Shown in pieces: positions 50,001-64,000 of a DNA stretch of 64,000 nt (position 1 is its first letter; each line of letters opens with the position of its first letter). Position numbers and translations under genes: made by a program. Under the pieces are notes generated by a model. It did no database searches, was not told the origin of the DNA, and worked only from the letters and a program-made list of their open reading frames with translations. The stretch is from contig NC_132970.1 in the NCBI RefSeq assembly GCF_047496725.1, positions 13,553,501 to 13,617,500 of the forward strand, given 5' to 3'. This DNA is from Anoplolepis gracilipes (taxonomy: Eukaryota; Arthropoda; Insecta; Hymenoptera; Formicidae).

Positions 50001-53000
50001 GCCCTTTAATAACACGCAACATCAAATTATAAGGGTGGGTCGTAGACCCTCACCTATCTGGGCCCCGGTCGCGGCGTTTCTCCACGCGAAGCCCTCTCCC
50101 CAAGTTATGTGTGTTGGCGCGATTATCCCGTGGCTGTTCTATAAAGTAATTTTGCTTCTCTGGTCGAGCTTATAACTTTACCTCTATCCAAGTAAAGAAA
50201 TACGTTAATACGTACCGTCGAAGGTATATAAATTGTGTAAGGCAGGTGGAATTACAATAAGCGCAGCAATATTCGCGATGTAAAATCAGCGGGCGCGCGA
50301 GCAGCGACGAAAATTTAATAATGTACGTGCGCGAGCTCTGATTGCGATTGAATTAATTATACGGGGATATTTGTTAATCGATTGTTTTCAAAGTCGCCCG
50401 TGGTGTCGGCAATTAATTCGCTACGCGTATTAAGCGCGAGCTTGCGCTTTAATTTATTCGTCCCTGTGATTCCGATCGAGTTTCTTAATCGTGTTATTGT
50501 TCCCCATTTCTATTTTGGGCGACAAAAATGGATTTTTCAATCCAGATAAATATGCTTTTAAATTCTTTACAATAAGAGTCTACGCTAAAATCGCCGGCAT
50601 GAGCTTGTTCAAAAGTTCGACACTTTCGAAATCGATACTTCTCTCGTTTCTATCTCTCGGGCTCTTTCTCTCTTTCCCTCCATCTATCTATCTCTCACTC
50701 TTTATCTGGTAATAGTAACGGGGTCAAAGCGATTCCGGAACCGCCTGGAAATCGACTACGACCGCCGTGGATCCGGGTTACCACCGCTCGTTCTCAGATA
50801 TTGGAAGTTTCACGGTGGTCGTTACACCACACGGAATTAATTGGTTTAATTAAGTCACCGAATTGCTCCCGCGCTCACGGATTCTCGCTGGATTAATGCG
50901 TGATCAGATACGGCGCACCTGTTTGCCAATGGGATGCAGCGCGCCGCGGGAACATTTGATCTATCATCGGTATACGGTAGCCAAGGTATCGGTAGCCGCA
51001 TCGATCACAAGCCGGCGATTTATTTGAATGATCGAACGCCAATCTATTTACGGAGAATGGAATTCTATTATATACTAGGTTTCGGAGACTGGACGCTGCC
51101 GTGGACGCGGATGGATACTCAAATGGATTTCGCTTTTGCGAAAACATCGCGTAAAAGTTACAAGACTTTTATTAAACGCGTTGACGAATGACATGGGAAC
51201 CCTTTCCACTTTGTGGTAGACATTCTTTCGAAGCAACACGTCCGTCGCCGACGCGCGTGTCGGATGGGCCCGAAATTATCGCACGTCGCTCCTAGAGAGA
51301 CGTAATTGTGAAGAATGATGCCGTTTTTCATTAAACTGCCCATTAGCCCTTCCCACCCGGCAGGGGACATTAAAACCTTGAAGTGAAAGGGTAAAAGGGT
51401 TCCTGAAAAACGTCCGTGGGGAACTCTTTCTCTCGCGAAGAGGACACGTCCGCTCTCGCAAGGAGGACGCGACTATTATTCACAACGCAAAGACTACCAT
51501 CATGTAATTTTCGCTTAATTGTCGTTTTTATACATCCACCAGATGACTAAAACCACCATTCGCGCGCGAATCGATATCACGGACAAACACTACATATTTA
51601 CCAGAAATATTAGCTGTATATCATACAGTCGACCGAGAATATCTCACCACCATCTCCGGCGAATATTAATTGACGAGCGCCAAGGGGCCATCTCATCTTA
51701 AGTAAAGTTATCATACGAAGTAGCTAAATAATTGCCGTAATGTTATTAAAGGCCGAGACTGGCGCAACATTAATTATGATTTCTCTCGAGATGACTTTTG
51801 AAATATAGAAATGATTGAAATAAAACGTAAATTTGCGAAGCGATAGCTCTCAAGTTTTCAGAAAGTTTTATTCTAATCGCTGTAATGGATTTTGCGGGAA
51901 AAGATAAATTTCGTTGCGCGAGGAAAGAAAAATATCATATTTCCGTTTTGAAAATGAGCTCGTCCGAGTTGACAGACATTTTGGTGTGTGCCGGGATGCT
52001 ATACTAGCGGAGACTGTCAACTCTGGGGTTTGCACGTCTGCATCCTACAGTTTTGACGTGTGATTCTGTCTCTTCGCGGTTAGGGAACGAAGAAACAGCG
52101 GAGGAAAAAGCAAGAGAAAGGGAAAAAATAGTGCACGGCCTAGGCAGCGGGGAATCGAGAAGAAAAGACACGAGGCAGAAGCGTCTCGGGAAATAAGATT
52201 CTGACTTTACTTCTTGATGTATCCGTCTTTCTGCGGCGGATCTTCCGGGATGTTGGAATAGCAGGTAGCGGCGGTGGAGAATGTGAAAAAGGAGCGACTG
52301 CTGGAAATATCTTACGGACGGCTGATGCGATACATTGTCTTTGCTTATCTCTTGCGGTGTACACACATACGCGCACACACGTTCACGACCACCGGCACGA
52401 ATCAACATATGCATTACGTACCTGAAGAGTTCTCCAAGAACCTAGCGTACGATACGCGCCATGTTACATGTATAGTATTCCACTAGTTAGATGTATACTC
52501 GCGATGCAGCTGGCTAATCGATCATACGAATCAGATGCGAGGCGAGAGAATTGACACTACTGTAATTAATAACGTACAGCAATAGAGGACAGTGACCGAT
52601 TGCTTAACAACAACATTCTTGATGCGCGTCCATTAGATTTATTCAACGCACGAACATATTTATAAAATAAATTATATAGCAACCCTCTGTTATCCTTTTT
52701 CATTGTTCAAAATAAAACTTATAATTAGAAAAGTTATAAAAAAGTCGCGAATAAATGTTAAATCACGAAAAAGCGGATTAAAGTAGCATGATTCGCACGT
52801 TTGCGAGTCAAGTCTCTCTCTAAAGGTATTTTGTTTTAAGCATGACGTCCCGGCGGATGGCAAAGAAGCGCGAGAATTATCGAATTTCGATCACGTTTCT
52901 GAACCATGTACTTTCTGCGAATTCGTGCACAAGTGTCGCGTTCTAGAAGCTTGTCCGCGGTATTACGTCCGCAAATTTTATTTTCCGATTGTACGCGTAT

Positions 53001-55633
53001 ATCGTGTGCGGAAACGAGTTACGCGCTCTCACGGACGTGAAAAGAAAATGAAAAAAAAAAACATATATATATATATAAAACCGATTCTAATCAAACAAAA
53101 AAATACGACGGACAAATAAGGGCGGACACCCATGTTCTCGTAATTACGACCAACTCCCGTGACGCGTTCGCCGCAGAGTTCTCCAATCAACGAGCGTTAA
53201 TTAATCGAGCTATCCTCCGCCAGGTGACCTGCGAAAGGCGGGCGTATCCTTTGTCATCCGGCCACGTACGCTCTCCGTTTGCGCTTGGCTGTAGAACGCG
53301 CGTCCATGCACCTGCCCGAGGTTAACCAGGGTTGATGTATTGAAAATAACCCTCGTCCGCTATCTGGACAGCTTATCATATCCATCATTCCGCCCTATTT
53401 GTACAGCGGACACGCCTCGCGCGTGCGGAATCGCTCGAACGCGATAGACTTGCGATTCGCCTATTCTCTTCTTCTGTAGATGGATGATTTCAGAGACAAT
53501 ATTGTTGAAACAATATTGTTTCGTGGATTCAATAAAATTGATTAAGGAAAATACTCAGACGAAAGGAAGCTTAACCGATTAAAAATATTATACATATAAA
53601 ACTACACACTAAAATTGGCAAAATCCGGAGAAAGATTATTTTAAAACGATGTTAAAATAACGTAGTCTGGAGACTACCAGTAAGTCACTCTGGGATTAAA
53701 TTCAAGTCGAGCCTCATGCGAGCGCACATGATAAATGTATATAGCCGGAGGGAGTGCGATTACGGGAAAGCTCCGTAAATAATAACGGCGCTTTTTAATT
53801 AAATCAACGAAGGAAGCATCTGCGGTAACCTAACTTTGAAAAATTCACTTGCTGCACTGATATGATGTTGCTCGTATAAATGAATCTAAAAGCATACCAA
53901 AATTTAGCTTTGCTCGGGACTAGGTATTTCGACGTAATAAGATTAAATGCAAATCATTTTAATAAAAAGGGCTAAACCCTGGTATGATGTGCACTGGTAG
54001 AGTTATTTTTAAAAAATTTCATAGTGTGAATCTTGTTCATCGTGTTTTGCAGACAAGAATGTTCTTTTGGTACGTAACTCTCTAAAATCAAGCGAGCATG
54101 TAGTTTTACGCTTATTTACTCACAAAAATTGAGGGGCCGCATATGTTCGCTTATAAATATTAACAAGAACATTTCATTATTTCACATTTTGAGCCCGTAA
54201 GCCATATTTACGGGCGATGTTTCTTCCCAGTTTTAAGCATAGAGATCCTGGCCAAACGCGACCGCGCATATCACGGCGAATCCTTCGAAGGGACGCCTTT
54301 GTTTCGCTATCAATTCAAGACTATAAATTTAACGCACAATTTTATCCTGCACAGCGGCGTATTTCGATTTACTTGCGCATCTGCGCCGGTACTGTGAGCG
54401 TCTTTTCATAATTTTCTTACGCGGTATATTTCACTACATAATCCCAGGGTAATGTAATTCATTTACCCAGAATGCACCCGCTTTACTCGGCAAATGAATT
54501 GCAGCAACGCTCATTACGCTTCGTGGGCGAACTAAATCAGAATGCGGAAAAACCCTCAACGGTTGTTTCTTCGCAATATGAAAGCATACGCACGTTTGTT
54601 GATGGACTTGTTGATTCGGTCCTGTTGCAATCTTTAATTTTTCGCGCAAAATAAAAAAATGTAAAAATGTAATAATGCAATCACAGAAACAGTTATCAAA
54701 CTCCTTTATAATTCTGCGCCATGCATAATAAAGCTATACGCGAAATGTCAATGCATTACAAATTCAATTTATTATAGATAAAATAACCAGAAAGGTTATC
54801 AAATACACTGTAAGCGCAGGTATACTGTAATCGACAGGATCTCGAAAGCCCAGCGTGCAAAGCTATTACCCGCGGCTGATGGCTTTCACCGTTGCTTTTA
54901 AGCCGGAAAAGGTTTTTGCATGTTTAATATAAATAAATAAACATGATAGGGGACATAAACGCAAAGTGCGTGAGAGCGTTTTGTCATATCCACGTATCAT
55001 TGCGGATAGACCAATCGTTTTCATTTGTTAAACATAAATATCTCTACAGGAGACATTTTATTAAATATACGTTTATTATTAATATAATCTGAATGAAATA
55101 AAACGTTCATATACCGAGAGTAATTTACAAAAGAAATAAATTACCTCCCAGAAATATTTTGTTTCTGTTAACAATTTATCATCGGTACGCTTCAGCAAAG
55201 CGCTAATAAATCACGCAATTGCTATATCGTCGGCTATAAATATGCATCAATGATATATCCCAAATTTGCAATCCGTGAATTCACGAAATTTAACATTTAT
55301 TCGCGCAAAACTTTACAAAAACTCATTCGCGCCAAATACTCGACGATAAGCGCGCATTCGAAAAATCTCGCTGGACCGCAAATAATGGAGCTGACAAATA
55401 TTTTCAACAAGGAAACTAGAACGAGTTTCGCCCACGAATAAGTAATAAGCCCGGAAATGGAATAGAAATACTCGACCGAAACGAATTTTATCGCGAGCTT
55501 ATTCTGGCCACTCGATTAAAGCTCAGGTTTATTTCGATGGCATATAGTAGCAAGAGAAGCTTCGTAACTTTTAAACTCGCACCGAAGAAAAGAGAAGAGA
55601 AAAACGTAAAAAATTGACTGTTCCCTTTTTCCT

Positions 55634-55689
<56 letters not shown>

Positions 55690-58124
55690 TTCCTCTTACG
55701 TCACCGTAGGATTATCCTACGTAATAATTTCCAAGCCACGGGTAGTCCGCCTACGCGTTATCTCGTGTATCTCTCGTTGCTCGCCCTGGAATTAAGACGG
55801 AAAATATAACGAGATGAAGCAGCGACGGCGGCGGTTCGTGCACAACGAGCGAGGAACAGCGACGTACAGATAATCTAAACGCAGGACGATGGAGTGGTGG
55901 CAGCCTGGGCTACACCAGTTGTCAGCTTGTGATGGATGGACGCGGAGCACGTACCCGGCGAAAATTCGTCTTTCTTCCTTTTTTCCATTTTACGTAAACT
56001 CCGTCTTATTTTCCGTCGCGCATTTTTCGCCTTATTCGTCCGCTCGATATGTCCACGACCGATATTCTTTTTCTGGGCTGACTCTACGATTGAGTTCCTC
56101 GACGCAGTATACTATTTCTTGACAGCGCCATTTTCGCGTTTCTTTACGCATATCCATTGTTCGAACACTAACTGAAAATAATTCCCCGCGTTATTCATCG
56201 CATGTAGATCCGATGATCACGGTTACGTGCAGAAACGTGTAATTTGCGACACGTTCCTTTTGATTAGACAGTCTCTTGGAATTCTGATACTTCTTATTGG
56301 ACGTGCCGGAACTACGAGGATTACCTCACAGTCCGAGATGTTCCCTTGCAGAGTTGTCACAGAGCGTACACGTTTCTGCACCCTTCAAGGCATGCGGCAT
56401 CTTCACGCCCCAATTCTTTCGTCCTCTGGGATTTGAGACGAGCAAAACGTAGATAGATATATAGAAAAGGAATTAAAACTTACTTTCTTGATAAAATACC
56501 CTCAGCGTTTTCACGCTTATTTTCTCTCTTCCCTTTTAATTATGTTATCTAATTAGAACAACATAAAATCCTTTATTTATCATTCTTGTAGCATAAAAAA
56601 CACATATCTTTATTATAATTTGCAATTATGCAATTTATTCTTTCATAAAATACCGGTGTATATGTTGCTCTCTCATAATCCAGACGTAATACTTAAAATG
56701 CACAACTCTGATTAACGTTGGCGGATGAACGTCTTCCTTTTTAAAATTTGTGCGATTTCTCCGGAAGGCGAGTAATGAAGAGTTTGCAATGGTATATTCA
56801 TACCACGTACATGACAAGGAAGAAAGAAATTCTACCTTCCGCGCGATTCTTCACCCGCTACTTACGTTTTATTCCACTCATCAGCTTTTCCACCCTCCGC
56901 GGTACGTGCACGTTCTAATTCTCACGTTCCCGACGGTACAGACAGAAAAAGAAAAATATCCTGTGTGAGAGATGTGTAATCCGCTTTTTTCACCCGGCGA
57001 GGATAAAATAAAAAAATATAATGCGTTGATGAATTTGAGAAAATTAGCTTTGCGGGTCAGCGGTTGTGAATTGTAATGTAGCAGGTGGCTTCAAGATATA
57101 CGGAGAGAGAGTCCTATACGCCTTCCTTTATTCTACATTTCATATATCTCGCCTCTGTTGACAGTTTATAGACGGCGCAACCGCCATTAATATCACATTG
57201 TCTACCTTTTTTATTTATCTTTCTTAATATAAATTTAGACATTTATTTAGTTTATTTATTTATGTATATGAATATATGCGTACAAGATCCTTTAAAAATG
57301 AATATTATAAGCGTAATATTTTAAAAATGAAGAAACTTATGCACACACATCTGTCGTTTCTTGTAGCGAATTTTATTCATTATACATATACAAAATGGAT
57401 CATATTTCTTTATTTATCTTGATCTTCTACTTCTTCTACAAACGTAGCCTAAAAAGGTAGTTTTCAAATTATTCATAAAATACATGGCAATGCAGTATTT
57501 CATGAATATTTTTTATTATAATATACTATATCGCTCCTATTCAACTTATCTTTTCCGGTTATATTTAATATAGATAATTTTCTCTGTCAAAGCTTTAATT
57601 TCTAATGCTGTACAGGGATAGAATTTTTTCTTTGCTCTAAAAGTCGTAATAATCATGAGGCATTTTAAAATATTTTATATATTTTTTTTATTTATCAATA
57701 CGTATTAAATGCACACGGTTAAATTTTATTAAAGTATCTTATAAAATTTCAATAATTATAACAAATGTTGAAGAATTTATACAGTTTTATTTTTCCGAGT
57801 AGAAAAAATGTAAAATAGTAATAGAAATATAAAGATATACTGTATAAATTTTATAAATAGTGCAATATATTCTTAGTTGCTTATTGATTATATTTAAAAA
57901 AATATAGTCTACATTTATATAAAGAAATGCATGGATAGATGCCAAGTTGTCCCAAGGTTATTACAAAATATGAAAAAATTTATAGTGAAAGTGTTAAATT
58001 TTTAACGAAAAATTTTCTCCGTGTAGTAATATTAATAGGAGATGAAAAGAGAAGTCTACCATGAGAAAATGTCTAATAACATTCTTCTTGTAAAAACTTT
58101 GACTTTATGACTACATTCACGTGT
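50001..58124. other. No gene recognised
   Basis: CpG-rich non-coding stretches (50040-51500, 53110-53470) alternate with AT-rich DNA. A (CT)n tract lies at 55637-55683. An inverted GCCCGTAA/TTACGGGC pair forms a short hairpin at 54193-54215. No coding frame has family resemblance. Confidence 0.55.
55637..55683. repeat. (CT)n microsatellite
   Basis: About 23 uninterrupted CT units. Confidence 0.95.

Positions 58125-58933
<809 letters not shown>

Positions 58934-59015
<82 letters not shown>
58934..59015. repeat. 82-bp pure (CT)n microsatellite
   Basis: The longest uninterrupted dinucleotide run in the window, about 41 CT units. Such length suggests recent expansion. Confidence 0.97.
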
Positions 59016-59021
<6 letters not shown>

Positions 59022-62000
59022 TATGTTTTAATTCATGAAAAGCTCGAATTTTTAATCACCAATAATTTGTAATTGTAAATTCTTGTATATACTTGTAAAA
59101 TGTTAATAGTGATGATAATTATCAAATTTCAACTATTGTAATTTATGTTTGCATTTCGCGTATGCGAAGGGGCAGAGGATAATAACAGTAATCACATTTA
59201 ACACCGAATAATCCATAAATTTGTTATATATTTCATCGTTATCAATCACATATTATTGTAGAACTAAATTAATGGAATAAATTAACTGAATATTTTATTA
59301 ACTACAATTATTACTATAATATATTTATAGTGAACATGAATCTCTCTCTATTTCAACATTACAAAGAAAGTTAATATCCAAGAAATATATTCATGTTCAT
59401 AAAAAAAAATCTTACTGAAAAAGTTGCATGTTTATTATTCAAAGAAAAAAAGGACCAAAATAACCATAGTACGCGATACGAACATTTTTCTTGAATTATA
59501 TTCATATATTGATCGTCACGGATTTAATGTTTCCACTTTCCACGATACGGGAGAAACAGGCTTAAAAATGCGATGAAATACACAGAAATATTCACAGACT
59601 AGACTGGAAGGGTGCTATGACGCATTTAGACAAGGCAACGAGGGGGCTGGGAGGATTTCTATGCAGAAACGTAGGGACGGGGATGACTGCATGTCAGTAA
59701 GCGACGTGTTCGCGATCCCTGGCGCGTAGCAATAAATTTTTTTCTAAAAAGCGCTTTTGTTCATCACACCCACACACACGTATTATGTGCGCGTATCTGT
59801 ATGTGTACGAAAATGCTGGAGAGAAAAAAAAGGGAAGAAATATAAATCGAGAGAGGGAAACATTGAATCTCGGAATAAAAATGCGGCGGGACAGTCGTGT
59901 AGTGCGACTAGGGACGGTTGCGCGTCAGCAAATTGACGATCAGCATACGTTGAATTTCAACCGAATCTCATTATTCCATAAAAACGAAGTTACGCGCTGT
60001 GCGACGCGAAATGTTGCCCTAATGGCGTTCATTTCGAGGATACAAGGGGGATGATGATGCAAAGCACTGGTGTCAACAGCTATAACGCGCGTGACTATGG
60101 AATTTAAATCTGGGGATTGAAAATGTCCGAAATTATTTTCACTCTCTGAAATAAAACAGCTTTTATTTGTGGAGAGAATTCGATAGCACGTTTCATACAG
60201 TGTTCAAAATTATTTGCGCGACAGAATATTTTTTCTCTAGATCTCTACTGACAAGTTTTACTCAATGTAGACGATATATAGTCAATGATGATAAAAATGT
60301 GCGTTTAATACTGCAATTAAAGTTTCCTTTCAGCCCTGTGTTCTGAACTTACCGTTCTGAACAACAGAAGCGAACGCTTGAGTAACTTTCGGCTCAACCA
60401 ACATGTCCGTTTTCCCTTTCTGAGATAATAATTCACGAGCATGTAACAAACATACGATGTTTCGTCCACTAAATAAACGTGCTAGAGAGTTAGTTTCACA
60501 AAGACGTCTTACGATCACTTAGATACTGCCGCAGATACTGTTACGTATTTTATGATATTTATAAAAATATCCAATATTTAAAAAAAATACCATGTATTTA
60601 TAAAACTAGGTTGTTTTTACTAGAAAAAAGATTAAAAAAATAAAACAAGGCGCGAAAAATCCTGTAAGCTTTTATTTAATAATGAAAATCGCTTCAAGAC
60701 GATCAAGCAAGTCAAGTTTCGACCTGATTTCTAAATCGGATTTAGCGTGGACAAGAAGTTGCTGAGATGGACAAACGCGGAAGGTAAGAGAGAAAACGTA
60801 ATTGCCGTTTAGCCGACAGCGACGATTTTGTAATGGAGTTGCAATCTGATCGTGTTGCAATTGATCTACCGACGATATGCAGTCCAGAAGGATTTCGTGC
60901 AAACATTCGAAATAGCGAGGCGCATCGTTTTGCAGCAACCGGGATATTAAATTTTCTGTCGGAACACAGGTCCAGAATAAAACATAAAAGCGTACGGTGC
61001 GCGGGTGCGAGGGTTTGTCCAGAGACGTGTATTGTTTATCGTACAACCACGCCTGCGCAATTTTCACTGCGTTTTGTGGCATTTTTTGCTAACGTGTTTT
61101 CGCGCCATTGTATGCGCCATTTTCCGACCGTTATGCACAAGAGATGGGTGATATAAATGAAAATTGCGATAACGGGGCAACGGAATTTTTACAGTCTCTG
61201 TGTATGTCGAACTGTAGTTTTCGCAAGTTTTTGATTGCACAATGATACACAATAGAGAGAAAGAGAGAGAAAGAGAAAATAAAAGAAAGAGAAAGAGCGA
61301 TCTTGCAATTTGTCGATATTTTTCATGGATACAGACACTTTTCTCAAATTGAATAACTATCACATACATACATACATACACATCAAAAGAGCGCACTGTT
61401 ATCATAAAAGTATTTATGTAGACGTTGCAGAAATTTACATTGAAATTAAAATTTCGAAAAAAAATAGACTTTTGCGTGTGGTTATGTGAAACTAGAGCTT
61501 AACTTTGTAAAATCTGAGACTGATGACGTTATTCGTATGTTTTAATTATTTTTAATTAGATTAATGGTATATTGCTAAGCTTATGTACAGAATATTGTGT
61601 GTATATGTTCTAGATTAAAAATTTAGATAAAATAATGAAATTTTTTATAATAGAAAGATAAAAGTTGAAAAAGCATTCATAATTATACGTATTATGTTTT
61701 TTTCGATCGAATATATCTAGGTTTTTGAAATATATTTATATTTACAATTTTCAAAAGAAAATACAATTTCTCTTTTTCTGTGGTATATTTGGATGATATA
61801 ATAAAGTAATTTATTGCTGCGATTTGGGTCGTCCAATTAATTTACATACACGTATATTAATTGATATGATTGCACCCGCATAAGGACACCGGGAATTTGA
61901 TATTATTTGGAATATCATTTGTATACAACACGCGCAAAAAATCGTGATAATTCATTGGCGATTAAACAAACGGTGTTTCAGCATGGCAATTCTTCGGTTA

Positions 62001-64000
62001 AAACGATCGCTCGGCAGTAATCAGCATAACAAATTTCTCTATGTAAATCAGCACTGTATCGGCTTGCACGAGCGCTGTCGCAATTCGTTCATGCCGGATT
62101 AAGCGCATAGGACGCGCTTATGCAGCGTATATATTGCGTGCATTTTTCATTAGGATTCATGAGAGAGATTTCCACGAGCTATGTGCTAATGAGTACATAT
62201 CAGGAGATACGATATAAATTAGTATCATCACGTTTATATTACATAAAATATTCCTATAACGTGTTGATTGCAAAATGAAGATTGCACTACTCGATAATTA
62301 TAGGATTGCATAAACAGAATAATGACATTACCGACGTATGCATTTAGAATTGTAAACTTACAAATTTGTATATTTGCATATATGACTGCAATGCTTTGTT
62401 CTATATCGCGATGAAAGATCGGCATCTTAAGAAGCTAAAGAGTATGGAAAAACTTCACCCCTGAAGAACGAAAGGAGAGAGGAAAATCCCATCAAACTTG
62501 AAAGTGCCAAAAAGTTAACGCTTCTCCCGCTCGGTTTGGTTCTTGTATTTTCGCTCCAATCGCTCCTTCTCGCTCGTATCCCGGGAAACAGGCGAGAAAG
62601 TCGCGGCTGGAACTTCACCCCGGCAACGGCGTTTGCTCCTTTTCTTCTCCGTCCCTTTCTCTCACTTAGCAGGTGGGGATGGAAGAGGGAAGAACGGCGC
62701 AACGTGCCGCAGGGGAAATAATACGGTCGAAAACTCAGCCCCATAACACTCGCGGGAGCGAAATAACGTCGAGCCGCTATCGCGGAAAATTCAAAGTCAA
62801 CGATACGTTATTGTTTTTCAAGAGCTACCGTCGCGTCGAGCTAAGCGTGCAACCGTGAAAGTGGGAATGGCGAAAGAACGAGAGGACGAGAGGAGGAAGT
62901 CTCAAGGTATACAGACGACGGTGACGTCTCGCTCGCGCACCTGTTCCAAAGTTCAACGACGTCGATGCGATGTAGGTACTTGAAGCTGAGAACTATGGGA
63001 TACTGTTATGTAATTATTATACGGAATAACTAATTGTAAGATATTAGAAAAGAAATGCGCATCCGAGTTCTCTTTAATTCTCGTGAAAATTTGAACAGAA
63101 ACTTAATCAGTTACAATAAATTCATTGTTTAAAATTTCAAGAAATATTTCATTCAAGTAATTCACGATAGAATAAATTACACAAATAATTTAGTTTACTA
63201 AAATGTTAGCGTCTGATTAACAGTACTATTCACGTTATCGCACTTATACAACGTGTAGTTTGTATTCACGAAACCATGACGAGCAAATCAGTGGGGATCG
63301 CTTGGCTGTGCTCATGTTTATGGCAATCGAGAGCAGCTTGTGCCTTTTTTCAGCATTCTGGGAGTAACTCCGGCATGTCGAGCGAGAGATTCTCTGTCTG
63401 TCCCCACGGGAGACCGCATCTAATCAGGATGAATGGCCTCACCCAGTAGCCACGCCGGGTATCCTAACCGACAACTTACGGCCATTCCCCCTTCATTTTC
63501 CTCTTCCTATTTCTCTCTCTCTCCGTCTCCTTTCCGACGCCCTTGCCATTTCACCCAGGTTCCGGGCCAAGCCCCAACTATCATCGGTCTTCGTTATAAA
63601 GAGGAACTACCTCGGGGCTAAATCTCGTTTGCCTATCTCTCTTGCCGACGGAGGCCTCGCAAAGTGCCGCGGAAATCAGTCGCCTGTTTTTACCGAGATC
63701 TTCACCGTTTACAGTCCCCGAGACAGTTCGCCGCGGGATACCTACGGTTTCTCGCCTCGAGTGGCACCTTGTCGATCATCATGGATACGCAATACGTCAA
63801 CCACTTTGCCCACGGCGACCGCCTTTCTCCGGGATCTGGAAAAACACTTCGAAGGGGAAAAAGAAAAGTGGGCCAATGAGCACGCAGACGCGTCCGTCGG
63901 ATCGATTTTCACTTTCGCTTGCCGGCGAATTAAGAGGGAATATATCTTTTTCCAGAAAAAAGTGATGATTTCACCAGACGGATAATTATCGCACGTGCTT
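59016..64000. other. No gene recognised; right edge of window
   Basis: AT-rich to about 59500, then mixed. A 136-codon ATG-initiated frame on the minus strand (60672-61082) has a stop overlapping AATAAA but no recognised domain. GA-rich sequence lies at 61253-61300. The stretch 63430-64000 is CpG-rich with overlapping open frames and a plausible acceptor (CCATTTCACCCAG at 63559). It might be an exon of a gene continuing past the window, but no frame is convincing. Confidence 0.5.

Noticed and set aside
50934..51191. Frame containing FDLSSVYGS, faintly like a heme peroxidase motif
   Set aside because: Only this short string matches. The surrounding residues, histidines and expected exon structure are absent.
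63629..63985. Overlapping open frames at the right edge, up to 118 codons
   Set aside because: They start at non-ATG codons or overlap in three frames. No domain is recognisable. An exon continuing beyond the window cannot be excluded.

Overview
The window looks like nuclear DNA of an arthropod, most likely a hymenopteran and plausibly an ant. The reasons are compositional: AT-rich but CpG-rich mosaic sequence, many long (AT)n, (CT)n/(GA)n and (GT)n microsatellites, almost no coding capacity over 64 kb, and several fold-back (MITE-like) elements with TA target sites. There are no bacterial-type operons, ribosome binding sites, rRNA or CRISPR arrays. The organism call is inference; no species marker is present.

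One protein-coding gene is clear: a 365-residue MATH-BTB (SPOP-like) protein read from a single open exon at 15742-16839 on the + strand. It sits in a very AT-rich block (about 13.9-17.75 kb). A 682-bp fold-back element ends only about 60 bp before its ATG, and an AATAAA signal overlaps its stop codon. By family knowledge it would be a substrate adaptor of a Cullin-3 ubiquitin ligase.

A second, much weaker gene candidate is a chain of short exons starting at 39423. A basic 27-codon exon (39423-39503) joins in phase to a 45-bp hydrophobic exon (39899-39943) with strong splice sites, which would make the N-terminus of a secreted or single-pass membrane protein. Possible continuations at 40869-40933 and 41443-41515 stay open in the same frame but are uncertain.

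The best supported non-genic content is a set of non-autonomous inverted-repeat elements: 5490-5691, 10071-10828, 14999-15680, about 21229-21956, about 29879-30004, 38222-39075 and 43230-43413. Several have TA on both flanks, which fits Tc1/mariner-superfamily mobilisation. No transposase was recognised. A short tRNA-like stretch with A-box and B-box resemblance (43811-43874) may be a SINE or tRNA-pseudogene remnant.

Layout: 1-13.9 kb is mosaic non-coding DNA with two fold-back elements. 13.9-17.75 kb is the AT-rich block with the MATH-BTB gene. 17.75-22.6 kb is non-coding with one large fold-back element. 22.6-28.9 kb is pyrimidine-rich on the + strand. 28.9-39.1 kb is AT-rich non-coding DNA with two fold-back elements. 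39.1-41.9 kb holds the putative small-exon gene. 41.9-64 kb is non-coding with a pogo-like MITE, microsatellites and CpG-rich stretches. Much of the window could be intergenic or one or more giant introns; the sequence alone does not decide this.
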